Shown here piece after piece: positions 1 through 8,101 of a DNA stretch of 15,103 nt. The stretch covers positions 1 through 15,103 of the forward strand of contig CAJJPZ010000043.1 in assembly GCA_905193765.1 (NCBI GenBank), read 5' to 3'. The notes beneath the pieces are model-generated. The model saw nothing but the letters and a program-made list of their open reading frames with translations, ran no database searches and was not told where the DNA came from. The translations under genes were made by a program, and so were the position numbers. Each line of letters starts with the position of its first letter. Position 1 is the first letter of the stretch. This stretch comes from an uncultured Eubacterium sp. (GTDB taxonomy: Bacteria > Bacillota > Clostridia > Peptostreptococcales > Anaerovoracaceae).

Positions 1-2140
1 CACCGAAGAGTCCCGGATTCACTTCGCCTTCCTTGTATCTGTACATTTCGTTCACCATTTCCATGACAGTACTGATAGCCGTATTGAAGTTGAATCTTGT
101 GCCTATGTCGTCTGACACTTTCTTAACTGCGTAGTTCAGCCAGTAAGCCATGCTCTTGTCGGCTTCTGTCTTCACCTCGTATGTGTCAGGTACGTCCTTA
201 TATTTCTGTGAATAGTCGTATACCATCCTGTATACACGGTTGATGAATCTGTAGCTTCCTTCAACACCTTTGTCCGACCAGTCCAGCTCCCTTTCAGGAG
301 GGGCTGCAAAGAGTATGAAAAGTCTCGCCGTGTCTGCGCCGTACTTCTCGATTATCTCTGCAGGGCTTACTACGTTGCCCAGAGATTTACTCATCTTTGC
401 GCCGTCTTTGATCACCATTCCCTGAGTCAGCAGGTTTTTGAACGGCTCTTCCTGACTTACATAGCCCATATCGTAGAGAGCCATCTGGAAGAATCTCGCA
501 TACATCAGGTGCAGTATGGCATGTTCCACGCCTCCGATATACTGGTCTACATTCATCCAGTAGTCAGTCTTTTCCTTGTTGAATGCTTCTTCCGTGTTCC
601 TTGCATCGCAGTATCTGAGGAAGTACCATGATGAATCGAGGAATGTATCCATGGTATCTATCTCTCTCTTTGCAGGTTTGCCGCATACCGGACATACAGT
701 GTCAACGAATGTCTTGCTTGTCGTCAGCGGTGATTCACCTTTTCCTGTGAATTCAACGTCTGTCGGCAGCATAACAGGCAGGTTTTCTTCCTTTTCAGGG
801 ACCCATCCGCAGCAGTCGCAGTGTATCATCGGTATAGGCGTGCCCCAGTATCTCTGTCTTGAAATGAGCCAGTCACGGAGCTTGTAGTTCACAGTTTTCC
901 TTCCGATACCTCTCTCTGCCGCTATCTCAGCGATCTTTTCGATGGCGTCCTTGTTCTTCATGCCTGTGAATTCACCTGAATTGATCATAATGCCTTCTGC
1001 CGCACATGCTTCCTTCAGATCATTGACATCCACCTCAGGATCCTGAGGGTCGATGACAGGTATTATCTCAAGACCGAATTTTGTTGCAAAATCGAAGTCT
1101 CTCTGATCGTGTGCCGGCACGCCCATTACAGCACCTGTACCATATCCCATCAGTACATAGTCCGAAATGTAGATAGGCATGGACTTGCCGGTGAACGGGT
1201 TCACAGCATACTGACCGATGAAAACGCCTGTCTTCTCGTTTGTAGTCGATGTTCTCTCGATCTCATTCATATGTGCGCATCTGTCGATATATGCTCTGAC
1301 GTCTGCTTCATATTCCGTGCCTTCTACCATTTCCAGTACAGTCGGATATTCCGGCGCCAGTACCATGAATGTAGTTCCGAAGATGGTGTCCACACGTGTC
1401 GTATATACCGTCAGTGTCTCGTCGCAGTCCTGAACCTTGAATTCGACTTCTGTTCCGTGTGATTTGCCGATCCAGTTTCTCTGCATAGTCTTGACTTTTT
1501 CCGGCCATCCTTCCAGCTTGTCCAGGTTGCTCAGCAGTCTGTCAGCATAGTCGGTGATCTTGAAATACCACTGTGACAGGTTCTTCTTGCCTACAGGAGC
1601 TCCGCATCTTTCACAGCATCCGTCGACTACCTGCTCGTTTGCCAGTACTGTCTGACAGCTCGGACACCAGTTTACGGGATTCTCTTTCTTGTACGCCAGC
1701 CCCTTCTTGTAGAACTGGATGAATATCCACTGCATCCATCTGTAGTATTCAGGGTGAGCCGTAGCCACTTCTCTGTCCCAGTCGTATCCCAGTCCCAGCT
1801 CTCTCAGCTGTCTGTTCATCTCTGCGATGTTTTCCCATGTCCATTTGGCCGGTTCCACATTGTGCTTTATAGCAGCATTCTCAGCCGGTAGACCGAATGC
1901 GTCGTAGCCCATAGGATGGAGTACGTTGTAGCCCTTCATTTTCTTGAATCTCGCTATGACATCTCCGATGGAATAGTTGCGGACATGTCCCATATGAAGC
2001 TTTCCGGACGGATACGGGAACATCTCCAGTACATAGTATTTTTCCCTGGATCTGTCCTCAGTTACTTTGAAAGGTTTCTCTTCTTCCCATTTTTTCTGCC
2101 ATTTTTTTTCGATCTCAGTAAAGTTGTACTTTTCTATCAT
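1..2140 (-). CDS. leuS: Leucyl-tRNA synthetase, C-terminus cut by window edge
   Basis: Class I synthetase that attaches leucine to tRNA-Leu in the cytoplasm and edits mischarged products. I translated it directly; the frame is open from the ATG at 2140 to the left edge (about 713 codons). The class I signature HMGH is at residues 49-52 and KMSKS begins at residue 582 (bases 383-397). A zinc-knuckle pattern (C159, C162, C176, C179) follows the first half of the Rossmann fold. The CP1 editing domain is visible, with a TTRVDTIFG stretch and the VMGVPAHDQRD motif carrying the conserved editing Asp. Bacterial LeuRS is usually a little over 800 residues, so only roughly the last 90-100, the tail of the anticodon-binding and C-terminal domains, are missing. 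A GGAGG sits 8 nt before the ATG. It follows rsfS after 14 nt, a pairing common in Firmicutes, so no T-box leader fits between them. Confidence 0.97.
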   Translation of the reverse strand, partial: MIEKYNFTEIEKKWQKKWEEEKPFKVTEDRSREKYYVLEMFPYPSGKLHMGHVRNYSIGDVIARFKKMKGYNVLHPMGYDAFGLPAENAAIKHNVEPAKWTWENIAEMNRQLRELGLGYDWDREVATAHPEYYRWMQWIFIQFYKKGLAYKKENPVNWCPSCQTVLANEQVVDGCCERCGAPVGKKNLSQWYFKITDYADRLLSNLDKLEGWPEKVKTMQRNWIGKSHGTEVEFKVQDCDETLTVYTTRVDTIFGTTFMVLAPEYPTVLEMVEGTEYEADVRAYIDRCAHMNEIERTSTTNEKTGVFIGQYAVNPFTGKSMPIYISDYVLMGYGTGAVMGVPAHDQRDFDFATKFGLEIIPVIDPQDPEVDVNDLKEACAAEGIMINSGEFTGMKNKDAIEKIAEIAAERGIGRKTVNYKLRDWLISRQRYWGTPIPMIHCDCCGWVPEKEENLPVMLPTDVEFTGKGESPLTTSKTFVDTVCPVCGKPAKREIDTMDTFLDSSWYFLRYCDARNTEEAFNKEKTDYWMNVDQYIGGVEHAILHLMYARFFQMALYDMGYVSQEEPFKNLLTQGMVIKDGAKMSKSLGNVVSPAEIIEKYGADTARLFILFAAPPERELDWSDKGVEGSYRFINRVYRMVYDYSQKYKDVPDTYEVKTEADKSMAYWLNYAVKKVSDDIGTRFNFNTAISTVMEMVNEMYRYKEGEVNPGLFG

Positions 2141-2154
2141 ATTATACCTCCGGT

Positions 2155-2499
2155 TCAGTTGATATATTCTGTATCACAATCGCCCCAAATTCTTTCGATA
2201 TTGTATTTTTCACGCATCTCAGCAGTCATGACATTCACGACCACATCGCCATAATCCATCAGGATCCAGCCCGACGTTTTCTTTCCCTCGATGTTTTTTG
2301 GAAATATCCCTTCCGGTTCCAGCAGATCCTCGACTACTTCCACAAGCGCACCCATCTGTCTGTCGCTTCCACCTGACGCCAGGACGAAGTAATCTGCAAA
2401 TGACGCTTTCTGTGAAATGTTGATGATCGCAACATCTGATGCTTTTTTTTCATCAAGCTGTTTCGCTATCCTGTCTGCAAGTTCTTTTGGTTCTATCAT
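2155..2499 (-). CDS. rsfS: Ribosome silencing factor RsfS (YbeB/Iojap family)
   Basis: Small protein that binds uL14 on the large ribosomal subunit and blocks joining of the subunits when nutrients are scarce. The 114-residue length matches the family. The central SFADYFVLASG stretch followed by SDRQ (about residues 33-47) and the WILMDYGDVVVNVM strand near residue 77 are typical of Iojap/RsfS. The start overlaps the yqeK stop in an ATGA, so translation is probably coupled; an AAGGAG lies 11 nt upstream inside yqeK. nadD-yqeK-rsfS-leuS is a standard Firmicutes order, which supports the call. Nothing in the protein is unusual. Confidence 0.95.
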   Translation of the reverse strand: MIEPKELADRIAKQLDEKKASDVAIINISQKASFADYFVLASGGSDRQMGALVEVVEDLLEPEGIFPKNIEGKKTSGWILMDYGDVVVNVMTAEMREKYNIERIWGDCDTEYIN

Positions 2500-3101
2500 A
2501 AATCAGTGTTCTCCTTTAAATAATCTCTCGCTTTCGATGTATCAGGGTCAAGGTATCCGCCCTGCCTCCTGATATGTTCCACAGTTCCTTCAAGGGAACG
2601 GATGCATGCTCTGTCCAGATCATGGTATGCAAGTTCGCGTATCTCCTCCACACCGGGATAATCTCTGCCCGGTTCCACAGCGTCGGCAATAAAAATGATC
2701 TTTTCAAGCAGAGTCATCCCTGCCCTGCCTGTCGTGTGATACGATACGGCGTCAAGAAGTTCCCTGTCCGTTATGCCGAAGTCCCTGCGCATCAGCTCTG
2801 CAGCTATCTTGCTGTGGGCCAGATTTTTCTTTCCGGCATACACATCCGGCAGGCCCAGCTGCCTCACATACATATCAGACACATCAGTGCTGAATGATCT
2901 GCACATATCATGAAAAAGCGCCGCAAGCGCCGCCCTGCATTTGTCCGCCCCATACTTCTCTGCAAGCTCCACGGCAGTCTCCGCTACTGCGTATGTATGT
3001 TTCAGGCGTTTTTCTGTAAGATTTTTTCTTATGAATTCCAGTATCCTGGCTTTTATTTTTTCGCAGTCCGTGGATCCGGATCTGTCAAGTGTAGAGCCCA
3101 T
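2496..3101 (-). CDS. yqeK: HD-domain Ap4A hydrolase, YqeK family
   Basis: Predicted symmetrical bis(5'-nucleosyl)-tetraphosphatase, which splits Ap4A into two ADP. The family is known from Bacillus and relatives. The HD-type metal ligands are all present: H35, the H64-D65 pair, H96, H122 and D140, the last within IADAVEPGRDYPG. At 201 residues it is slightly longer than many YqeK proteins because of about 14 polar residues before the first helix. The ATG at 3101 lies inside the end of nadD (17-nt overlap) with AAGGA only 3 nt upstream, so the true start is a little uncertain. No better downstream start codon was seen. It sits between nadD and rsfS as usual. Because aminoacyl-tRNA synthetases make Ap4A, its place after aspS and before leuS makes sense. 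Confidence 0.93.
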   Translation of the reverse strand: MGSTLDRSGSTDCEKIKARILEFIRKNLTEKRLKHTYAVAETAVELAEKYGADKCRAALAALFHDMCRSFSTDVSDMYVRQLGLPDVYAGKKNLAHSKIAAELMRRDFGITDRELLDAVSYHTTGRAGMTLLEKIIFIADAVEPGRDYPGVEEIRELAYHDLDRACIRSLEGTVEHIRRQGGYLDPDTSKARDYLKENTDL

Positions 3102-3690
3102 GCTTCCTTATATACCTTTCTACCTGCTCAGGAACGAGATCTTCGAGAGTTCCTCCCGCTCTGAGTATATCGCGTATCTCCGTGGACGAGATATCATGCT
3201 GTGTGTTATCTATCGTCAGCACTTCTGTTCCGTACTTTTCCTTCAGAGTCGTGATGCAATCCTGCAGTTCCGCCTCTCTGTACCCCGGTCTGGCTCCGAT
3301 GATATATGAGTACTTCGTAAGCATCTCATATGAATTCTTCCACATTTCTATCTTCAGGAACGTATCTGTACCGGTTATGAAAAACAGCCTGGTATCGTCT
3401 CCGAACCGTTCTGACATCGCCCGCATGGTCAGATACGTGTAGGAAATGCTTTCTGACTCCAGCTCATACGGCGATGCTTCCATGCCATCGGATCCTTCAA
3501 GAGCCAGTTTCAGCATTTCTATCCTGTCAGTCCCGGACGCCGTCTTCCTGTCCAGTTTGAAAGGCTGGAGTCTCGCAGGAACGAATACCACCCTGTCGAG
3601 ATCTGCCTGTTCCAGTGCATCTTTAGCCAGATCCATATGTCCTGTATGGACCGGATCGAAAGTGCCTCCGAATATACCTGTTCGTTTCAT
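3085..3690 (-). CDS. nadD: Nicotinate-nucleotide adenylyltransferase
   Basis: Transfers AMP from ATP to nicotinate mononucleotide to give deamido-NAD, the step before NAD synthase. The nucleotidyltransferase motif GGTFDPVHTGH is at residues 8-18 and the second signature ISSTEIR at 167-173. Both are diagnostic for NadD/CoaD-type enzymes, and the 201-residue length fits NadD rather than the shorter CoaD. The start is fixed by the family's N-terminus (a few residues before GGTFDP). Only one base separates the aspS stop from this ATG and no good ribosome binding site is visible, so translation probably depends on ribosomes finishing aspS. It overlaps yqeK by 17 nt. Direct linkage to aspS is unusual: nadD more often follows obgE or yhbY. 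Confidence 0.96.
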   Translation of the reverse strand: MKRTGIFGGTFDPVHTGHMDLAKDALEQADLDRVVFVPARLQPFKLDRKTASGTDRIEMLKLALEGSDGMEASPYELESESISYTYLTMRAMSERFGDDTRLFFITGTDTFLKIEMWKNSYEMLTKYSYIIGARPGYREAELQDCITTLKEKYGTEVLTIDNTQHDISSTEIRDILRAGGTLEDLVPEQVERYIRKHGLYT

Positions 3691-3691
3691 T

Positions 3692-5452
3692 TTATTTCAA
3701 TTTTATCCCCAGTTCATCAAGCTGCTCTGTATCTACAATTCCCGGAGCTTCGCTGACCATGCACTGAGCTGCCTGGTTCTTAGGGAATGCTATGACTTCT
3801 CTTATGGACTTTTCACCTGTAAGCAGCATCACCAGTCTGTCCAGTCCATACGCCAGCCCGCCGTGAGGAGGTGCTCCGTATTTGAATGCTTCCACCAGGA
3901 ATCCGAATTTCTCGTCTATTTCTTCCTGGGACATTTTCAGTGCCCTGAACATGTCTTCCTGCATTTCTCTGTCATGTATCCTTATGCTTCCACCGCCCAG
4001 CTCGACGCCATTGAGTATGATATCGTAAGCGTTGGCTTTAGCCTTTTCCGGTTCTGTCTTGAGAAGATGTGCGTCTTCCTCCTTAGGCGACGTGAACGGA
4101 TGGTGCATTGCATGATACGAGTCTGTTTCCTCGTCGTACTCGAACAGTGGGAAGTCCACTACCCAGAGGAGTTCATATCTGTTGTCGTCAAGCAGACCGA
4201 GTTCTCCTGCGATATGTCTTCTCAGGAAGCCCAGCGTGTCGAATACCACCTTGTCTTTATCCGAAACTATCAGGATCAAATCGCCTGCCTTGCCGCCCAT
4301 GCGGTTCACGATCTCTCCCAGATGCTCCTGTGAAAAGAATTTATTCACAGATGATGCGATCTCGCCGTCTCCAGGCTTGATCCATACCATTCCTTTAGCC
4401 CCATAGCTTCTGGCAGATTCTGTGAGCTTATCGATCTTTTTCCTCGTATATGATGCGGCTCCGTCGGTGATACATATTCCTCTGACACTTCCGCCTGCTG
4501 CGATGGCGTCAGTGAATACCTTGAACTCGCATTCTTTCACCAGATCTGTGATATCCTGAAGCTCGAATCCGAATCTCGTATCAGGCTTGTCGCTGCCGTA
4601 CCTTGTCATCGCCTCGTCATACGTCATCCTCGGGAACGGAATCTGTATATCTACTCCTTTCAGATCCTTGAAAACTCTCTTCAGGAAGCCTTCCTGTATA
4701 GCTATGACGTCGTCTGTATCAACAAAGGACATCTCAAGGTCGATCTGTGTGAATTCAGGCTGTCTGTCTGCACGAAGATCCTCATCTCTGAAGCATTTGA
4801 CGATCTGCATGTATCTGTCTGTACCGCCTACCATGAGCAGCTGCTTGAAAGTCTGAGGCGACTGCGGCAGTGCATAAAAATGCCCCTGATTCACTCTGCT
4901 CGGTACGAGATAGTCTCTTGCACCTTCCGGCGTGGATTTTATCAGCATAGGGGTCTCGACTTCAGTGAAACCGCATTCTGAATAATAGTCTCTTGCCAGT
5001 TTAGTGAGCTTGTGTCTGAAAGTCAGGTTGTCCTGCATCTTCTTTTTTCTCAGATCCAGATATCTGTATTTGAGTCTGAGGTTGTCGTCTACATTGTCAT
5101 CGTCCTTGATATATATAGGTGGAGTATCTGCCTGTGAGTAGATCACAAGGTCGTCTGCGAATACTTCGATATCTCCTGTAGGAAGATCCTTGTTCTTCGA
5201 TTCTCTCTCCATGACTTTGCCGCTGATACCTACGACATATTCGCTTCTGAGTGTGTCAGCTCTGTTGAAGAGTTCTTCAGGTATCTTGTCATTGAAGACC
5301 ACCTGCGTTATTCCTGTCTTGTCCCTGACGTCGCAGAATATCAGACCGCCAAGATTCCTGCGTTTCTGTATCCATCCGTTGAGGACTACGTTTTCACCGA
5401 TGTTTTCTTCTCTTAATTCCCCGCACATGTGGGTCCTTTTAAATAATTTCAT
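3692..5452 (-). CDS. aspS: Aspartyl-tRNA synthetase
   Basis: Class IIb synthetase charging tRNA-Asp. It has an N-terminal OB-fold anticodon domain (about residues 1-105) and motif 1 around GFTEVETPML (161-170). Motif 2 runs from FRDEDLRADRQ to the IDLEMSF strand (221-243). The bacterial GAD insertion spans about 290-420, and motif 3 is GLAYGLDRLVMLLTG (532-546). The 586 residues match bacterial AspRS and the GAD insertion excludes the archaeal type. Leu34 in the OB fold corresponds by eye to the Leu found in enzymes that discriminate tRNA-Asp from tRNA-Asn; this is only suggestive. AGGAG lies 7 nt before the ATG at 5452. It follows hisS after 19 nt, the classic Firmicutes hisS-aspS pair, and runs into nadD with a 1-nt gap. 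Confidence 0.98.
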   Translation of the reverse strand: MKLFKRTHMCGELREENIGENVVLNGWIQKRRNLGGLIFCDVRDKTGITQVVFNDKIPEELFNRADTLRSEYVVGISGKVMERESKNKDLPTGDIEVFADDLVIYSQADTPPIYIKDDDNVDDNLRLKYRYLDLRKKKMQDNLTFRHKLTKLARDYYSECGFTEVETPMLIKSTPEGARDYLVPSRVNQGHFYALPQSPQTFKQLLMVGGTDRYMQIVKCFRDEDLRADRQPEFTQIDLEMSFVDTDDVIAIQEGFLKRVFKDLKGVDIQIPFPRMTYDEAMTRYGSDKPDTRFGFELQDITDLVKECEFKVFTDAIAAGGSVRGICITDGAASYTRKKIDKLTESARSYGAKGMVWIKPGDGEIASSVNKFFSQEHLGEIVNRMGGKAGDLILIVSDKDKVVFDTLGFLRRHIAGELGLLDDNRYELLWVVDFPLFEYDEETDSYHAMHHPFTSPKEEDAHLLKTEPEKAKANAYDIILNGVELGGGSIRIHDREMQEDMFRALKMSQEEIDEKFGFLVEAFKYGAPPHGGLAYGLDRLVMLLTGEKSIREVIAFPKNQAAQCMVSEAPGIVDTEQLDELGIKLK

Positions 5453-5471
5453 TATCCTACTCCTGCAAAAT

Positions 5472-6725
5472 CTATTTCATTAATTCCTCTGCCAGGCTTC
5501 CCATCGGAACAGTCACCTGTTCTGATGTTTCCATGTTCTTTATAGTAAAGCTGTCATTTTCCAATTCATCCTGTCCTATGACAACTGTCTTTGATGCGTG
5601 TATCCTGTTGGCGTATTTGAACTGGTTCTTTATGTTCCTGCCCATTATGTCCATCTGCACGGCAAGTCCGTTCTGTCTCAGCTCTCTCATGAGCTTCAGT
5701 CCTGCTGCTTTGGCTTCATCACCCATCACAGCGATGAACACATCTGCACCGGCAGGTTCAGGTATCTCGACGCCGCAGGCTTCCATAGTGAGGAGAAGAC
5801 GCTCCTTTCCCAGGCCGAATCCGACGCCCGGAGTAGCCGGACCTCCGATCTCTTCCACCAGATGATCATATCTGCCGCCGCCGCATACAGTGCCCTGCGC
5901 ACCGATCTTCGTGGTAACGAATTCAAAGGCAGTTTTCGTGTAGTAATCCAGACCTCTTACGATGCCGGGATCCACCGTGTATTCTATTCCCATGGCGTCA
6001 AGGTTGCTTTTCAGCTGTTCAAAGGCGTCTGCACAGTCGTCGCACATATAGTCTATCATCATAGGAGCGCCCTGAACCAGTTCATGGCATACAGGTGATT
6101 TGCAGTCTATTATCCTCATAGGGTTCCTGTCGAATCTGTCTTTGCATGTATCGCAAAGCTGATCGTACTTTGGCTTCAGGAATTCTCTCAGCGCTTCTCT
6201 GTGTTTCTTCCTGCAATGCGGACATCCTACGCTGTTTATCCTCAGCTCGATATCTGTTATACCCATTTCCTGAAGGAAATCATATGCCAGACTGATTATT
6301 TCCGCATCAGCCATCATATCGGCAGTACCGAAAGTCTCCACTCCGAACTGGTGGAATTCGCGAAGTCTTCCTGACTGTGGCTTCTCATATCTGAAGCATG
6401 GTATGTTGTAATACAGCTTCGTTGGCTGCACACCGGCATAGAGTTTGTGTTCCGTGTATGCCCTGACAACAGGGGATGTCCCTTCAGGCTTCAGGGTTAT
6501 GCTTCTTTTCCCGTAATCCTGGAAAGTATACATTTCCTTCTGCACGATATCCGTGGTATCGCCGACGCCCCTCTGAAAAAGTTCAGTGTGCTCGAACACA
6601 GGCGTCCTGATTTCATCGAAACCGTATTTCCTGCAGATCTCTGTAAACGCTTTTTCGATATAATGCCATTTGTATGCCTGATCCGGCATCATATCCTTAG
6701 TGCCTTTTGGCGCATTGGTCAACAT
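5472..6725 (-). CDS. hisS: Histidyl-tRNA synthetase
   Basis: Class IIa synthetase charging tRNA-His. The N-terminal APKGTKDMMP and the motif 1 region (EIRTPVFEHTELFQRGVGD, 38-56) come first. Motif 2 is FRYEKPQSGRLREFHQFGVE (111-130). The HisRS-specific histidine-binding motifs are RGLDYYTKT (257-265) and GGGRYD (282-287). Motif 3 is GFGLGKERLLL (302-312), followed by the anticodon-binding domain. Length 417 is normal. The insertion between motif 2 and RGLDYY is rich in cysteine (C168, C171, C191, C194, C208, C213, C228, C231), suggesting bound metal; I recall similar cysteines in other clostridial HisRS. GGAGG lies 8 nt before the ATG at 6725. The gap to hemZ is only 17 nt, leaving no room for the T-box leader known upstream of hisS-aspS in Bacillus. 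Confidence 0.98.
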   Translation of the reverse strand: MLTNAPKGTKDMMPDQAYKWHYIEKAFTEICRKYGFDEIRTPVFEHTELFQRGVGDTTDIVQKEMYTFQDYGKRSITLKPEGTSPVVRAYTEHKLYAGVQPTKLYYNIPCFRYEKPQSGRLREFHQFGVETFGTADMMADAEIISLAYDFLQEMGITDIELRINSVGCPHCRKKHREALREFLKPKYDQLCDTCKDRFDRNPMRIIDCKSPVCHELVQGAPMMIDYMCDDCADAFEQLKSNLDAMGIEYTVDPGIVRGLDYYTKTAFEFVTTKIGAQGTVCGGGRYDHLVEEIGGPATPGVGFGLGKERLLLTMEACGVEIPEPAGADVFIAVMGDEAKAAGLKLMRELRQNGLAVQMDIMGRNIKNQFKYANRIHASKTVVIGQDELENDSFTIKNMETSEQVTVPMGSLAEELMK

Positions 6726-6742
6726 ATTAATACCTCCGTGTT

Positions 6743-8101
6743 TTATCTGACCTGGCCGAAGAAACCCTGTCTTTTGCGCTCTTTCATTTCTTCAAGCCGT
6801 TCTATATATATTTCGTAATTCGATACATTGGCTACACGTTCCAGCCGGTTTTCCTCAGGGAAATATATCTTGCTTATACCGCCGGCTCCAAGGGCCAGAA
6901 TGGACTGAGCCTCCTCCATGATCCTTATATTATAGATCGATGGCGTATCTCCCTTGCAGAATCCGGTGTTCTCGGTGTTTCCCGATGTATGCTTCTGTCT
7001 GTAGAGATAATAAGGCGCGAATCCCTCTTCTCGCAGTATCTCCGCCGCATCGGAAAGCATCCTTTCCCTGATTTCCTCGTTCCTGTAGTTGTACTCTTCA
7101 TCCGTTTCTTTCAGCCTGGATGCACGTTTGACTGCAAGGGTGTGCAGAGTTATATTGTTGGCACCCAGTTCCATGACCTCGCGCAGGCTTCCCCTGAAAT
7201 CGTTCTCGTCTTCACCCGGCAGCCCTGCTATAAGGTCGGCGTTTATCACATCCATGCCATAGCTTTTTGCCATACCGAAAGCAACGCGCACATCATCTGC
7301 AGTATGTCTGCGGCCAATGATCTCCAGCGTCTCGTCTTTCATGGTCTGAGGATTGATGCTTATACGGTCAACGCCGTATGATCTCATTATATCCAGCTTG
7401 TCACTGGTGATCGTATCAGGACGTCCCGCTTCTACAGTGAACTCCCTGTTTTTTGAAAGATCGAATGAATCACGTATCACTTCAAGGAGTCTCCTGAGCT
7501 GTTTCTCGTCAAGGGTCGTAGGAGTACCGCCACCTATGTAAAATGATTCTATGGAAAATCCATCTATGGCAGCAGCCTCAGCCGCAAATCTGATCTCATC
7601 CTCCAGCGCATCGAGATAACGCTCGATCTCCCCGTAAGGCTTCTGGTTGGATGTGAATGAGCAGTACAGGCATCTTGTAGGGCAGAAAGGTATCCCGATA
7701 TATACCGAAAGACTTTTTTTCCCCGGCCTGCCGGCATGCTCCAGCTGGTATCCGAGTATCTCGGTGACCAGACTGCTCTTTGATGGATGGATCATGTAAT
7801 CTTTTTCCAATATCTTCCTGACTTCATCTGTCGATCCGTACGCCCTCAGCATCTCACCGGCCTTTTTCACCGGTCTTATCCCGGTCAGTATGCCCCACTT
7901 GGGAGACTTTCCGGTATAAGATTCAAGGTCTCTGTACAGCTGGCGTTTCAATTCATCCTTGTCTCCTTTGAATCCATATGTATGCGCACATACTTCCTCA
8001 GGATCATCGGATATCAGGTATTCCTCAGGTCTCAGGAATACCTTGATCAGTTCCTCATACTGGTTCGTTTTTTCTGTTCCTGTGAATCTACATACGTACA
8101 A
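6743..8101 (-). CDS. hemZ: HemZ-type radical SAM protein
   Basis: Radical SAM enzyme of the HemN/HemZ class, annotated as an oxygen-independent coproporphyrinogen III oxidase (dehydrogenase). The 4Fe-4S motif CX3CX2C is C140, C144, C147. It lies in YIGIPFCPTRCLYC and is followed by Ser where HemN has a further cysteine. GGGTPT is at 190-195, and EAGRPDT and LIAGLPGE are further on. WGILTGIRPVK at 69-79 is a HemZ hallmark that HemN lacks. The protein is 452 residues, about 30 fewer than I recall before the Cys motif in Bacillus HemZ. The start is a TTG at 8101, supported by AAAGGA 10 nt upstream; the first in-frame ATG would remove the conserved N-terminus. It overlaps the MBL gene by 14 nt. 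The rel-dtd-MBL-hemZ-hisS order is common in Clostridia. No other heme gene is visible, so the real substrate is uncertain. Confidence 0.92.
   Translation of the reverse strand: MYVCRFTGTEKTNQYEELIKVFLRPEEYLISDDPEEVCAHTYGFKGDKDELKRQLYRDLESYTGKSPKWGILTGIRPVKKAGEMLRAYGSTDEVRKILEKDYMIHPSKSSLVTEILGYQLEHAGRPGKKSLSVYIGIPFCPTRCLYCSFTSNQKPYGEIERYLDALEDEIRFAAEAAAIDGFSIESFYIGGGTPTTLDEKQLRRLLEVIRDSFDLSKNREFTVEAGRPDTITSDKLDIMRSYGVDRISINPQTMKDETLEIIGRRHTADDVRVAFGMAKSYGMDVINADLIAGLPGEDENDFRGSLREVMELGANNITLHTLAVKRASRLKETDEEYNYRNEEIRERMLSDAAEILREEGFAPYYLYRQKHTSGNTENTGFCKGDTPSIYNIRIMEEAQSILALGAGGISKIYFPEENRLERVANVSNYEIYIERLEEMKERKRQGFFGQVR

Noticed and set aside
3446..4333. A 295-codon open frame on the plus strand opposite aspS and nadD.
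   Set aside because: It is the antisense shadow of two certain genes; its product is rich in Phe, Ser, Cys and Leu, has no recognisable domain, and no suitable context.
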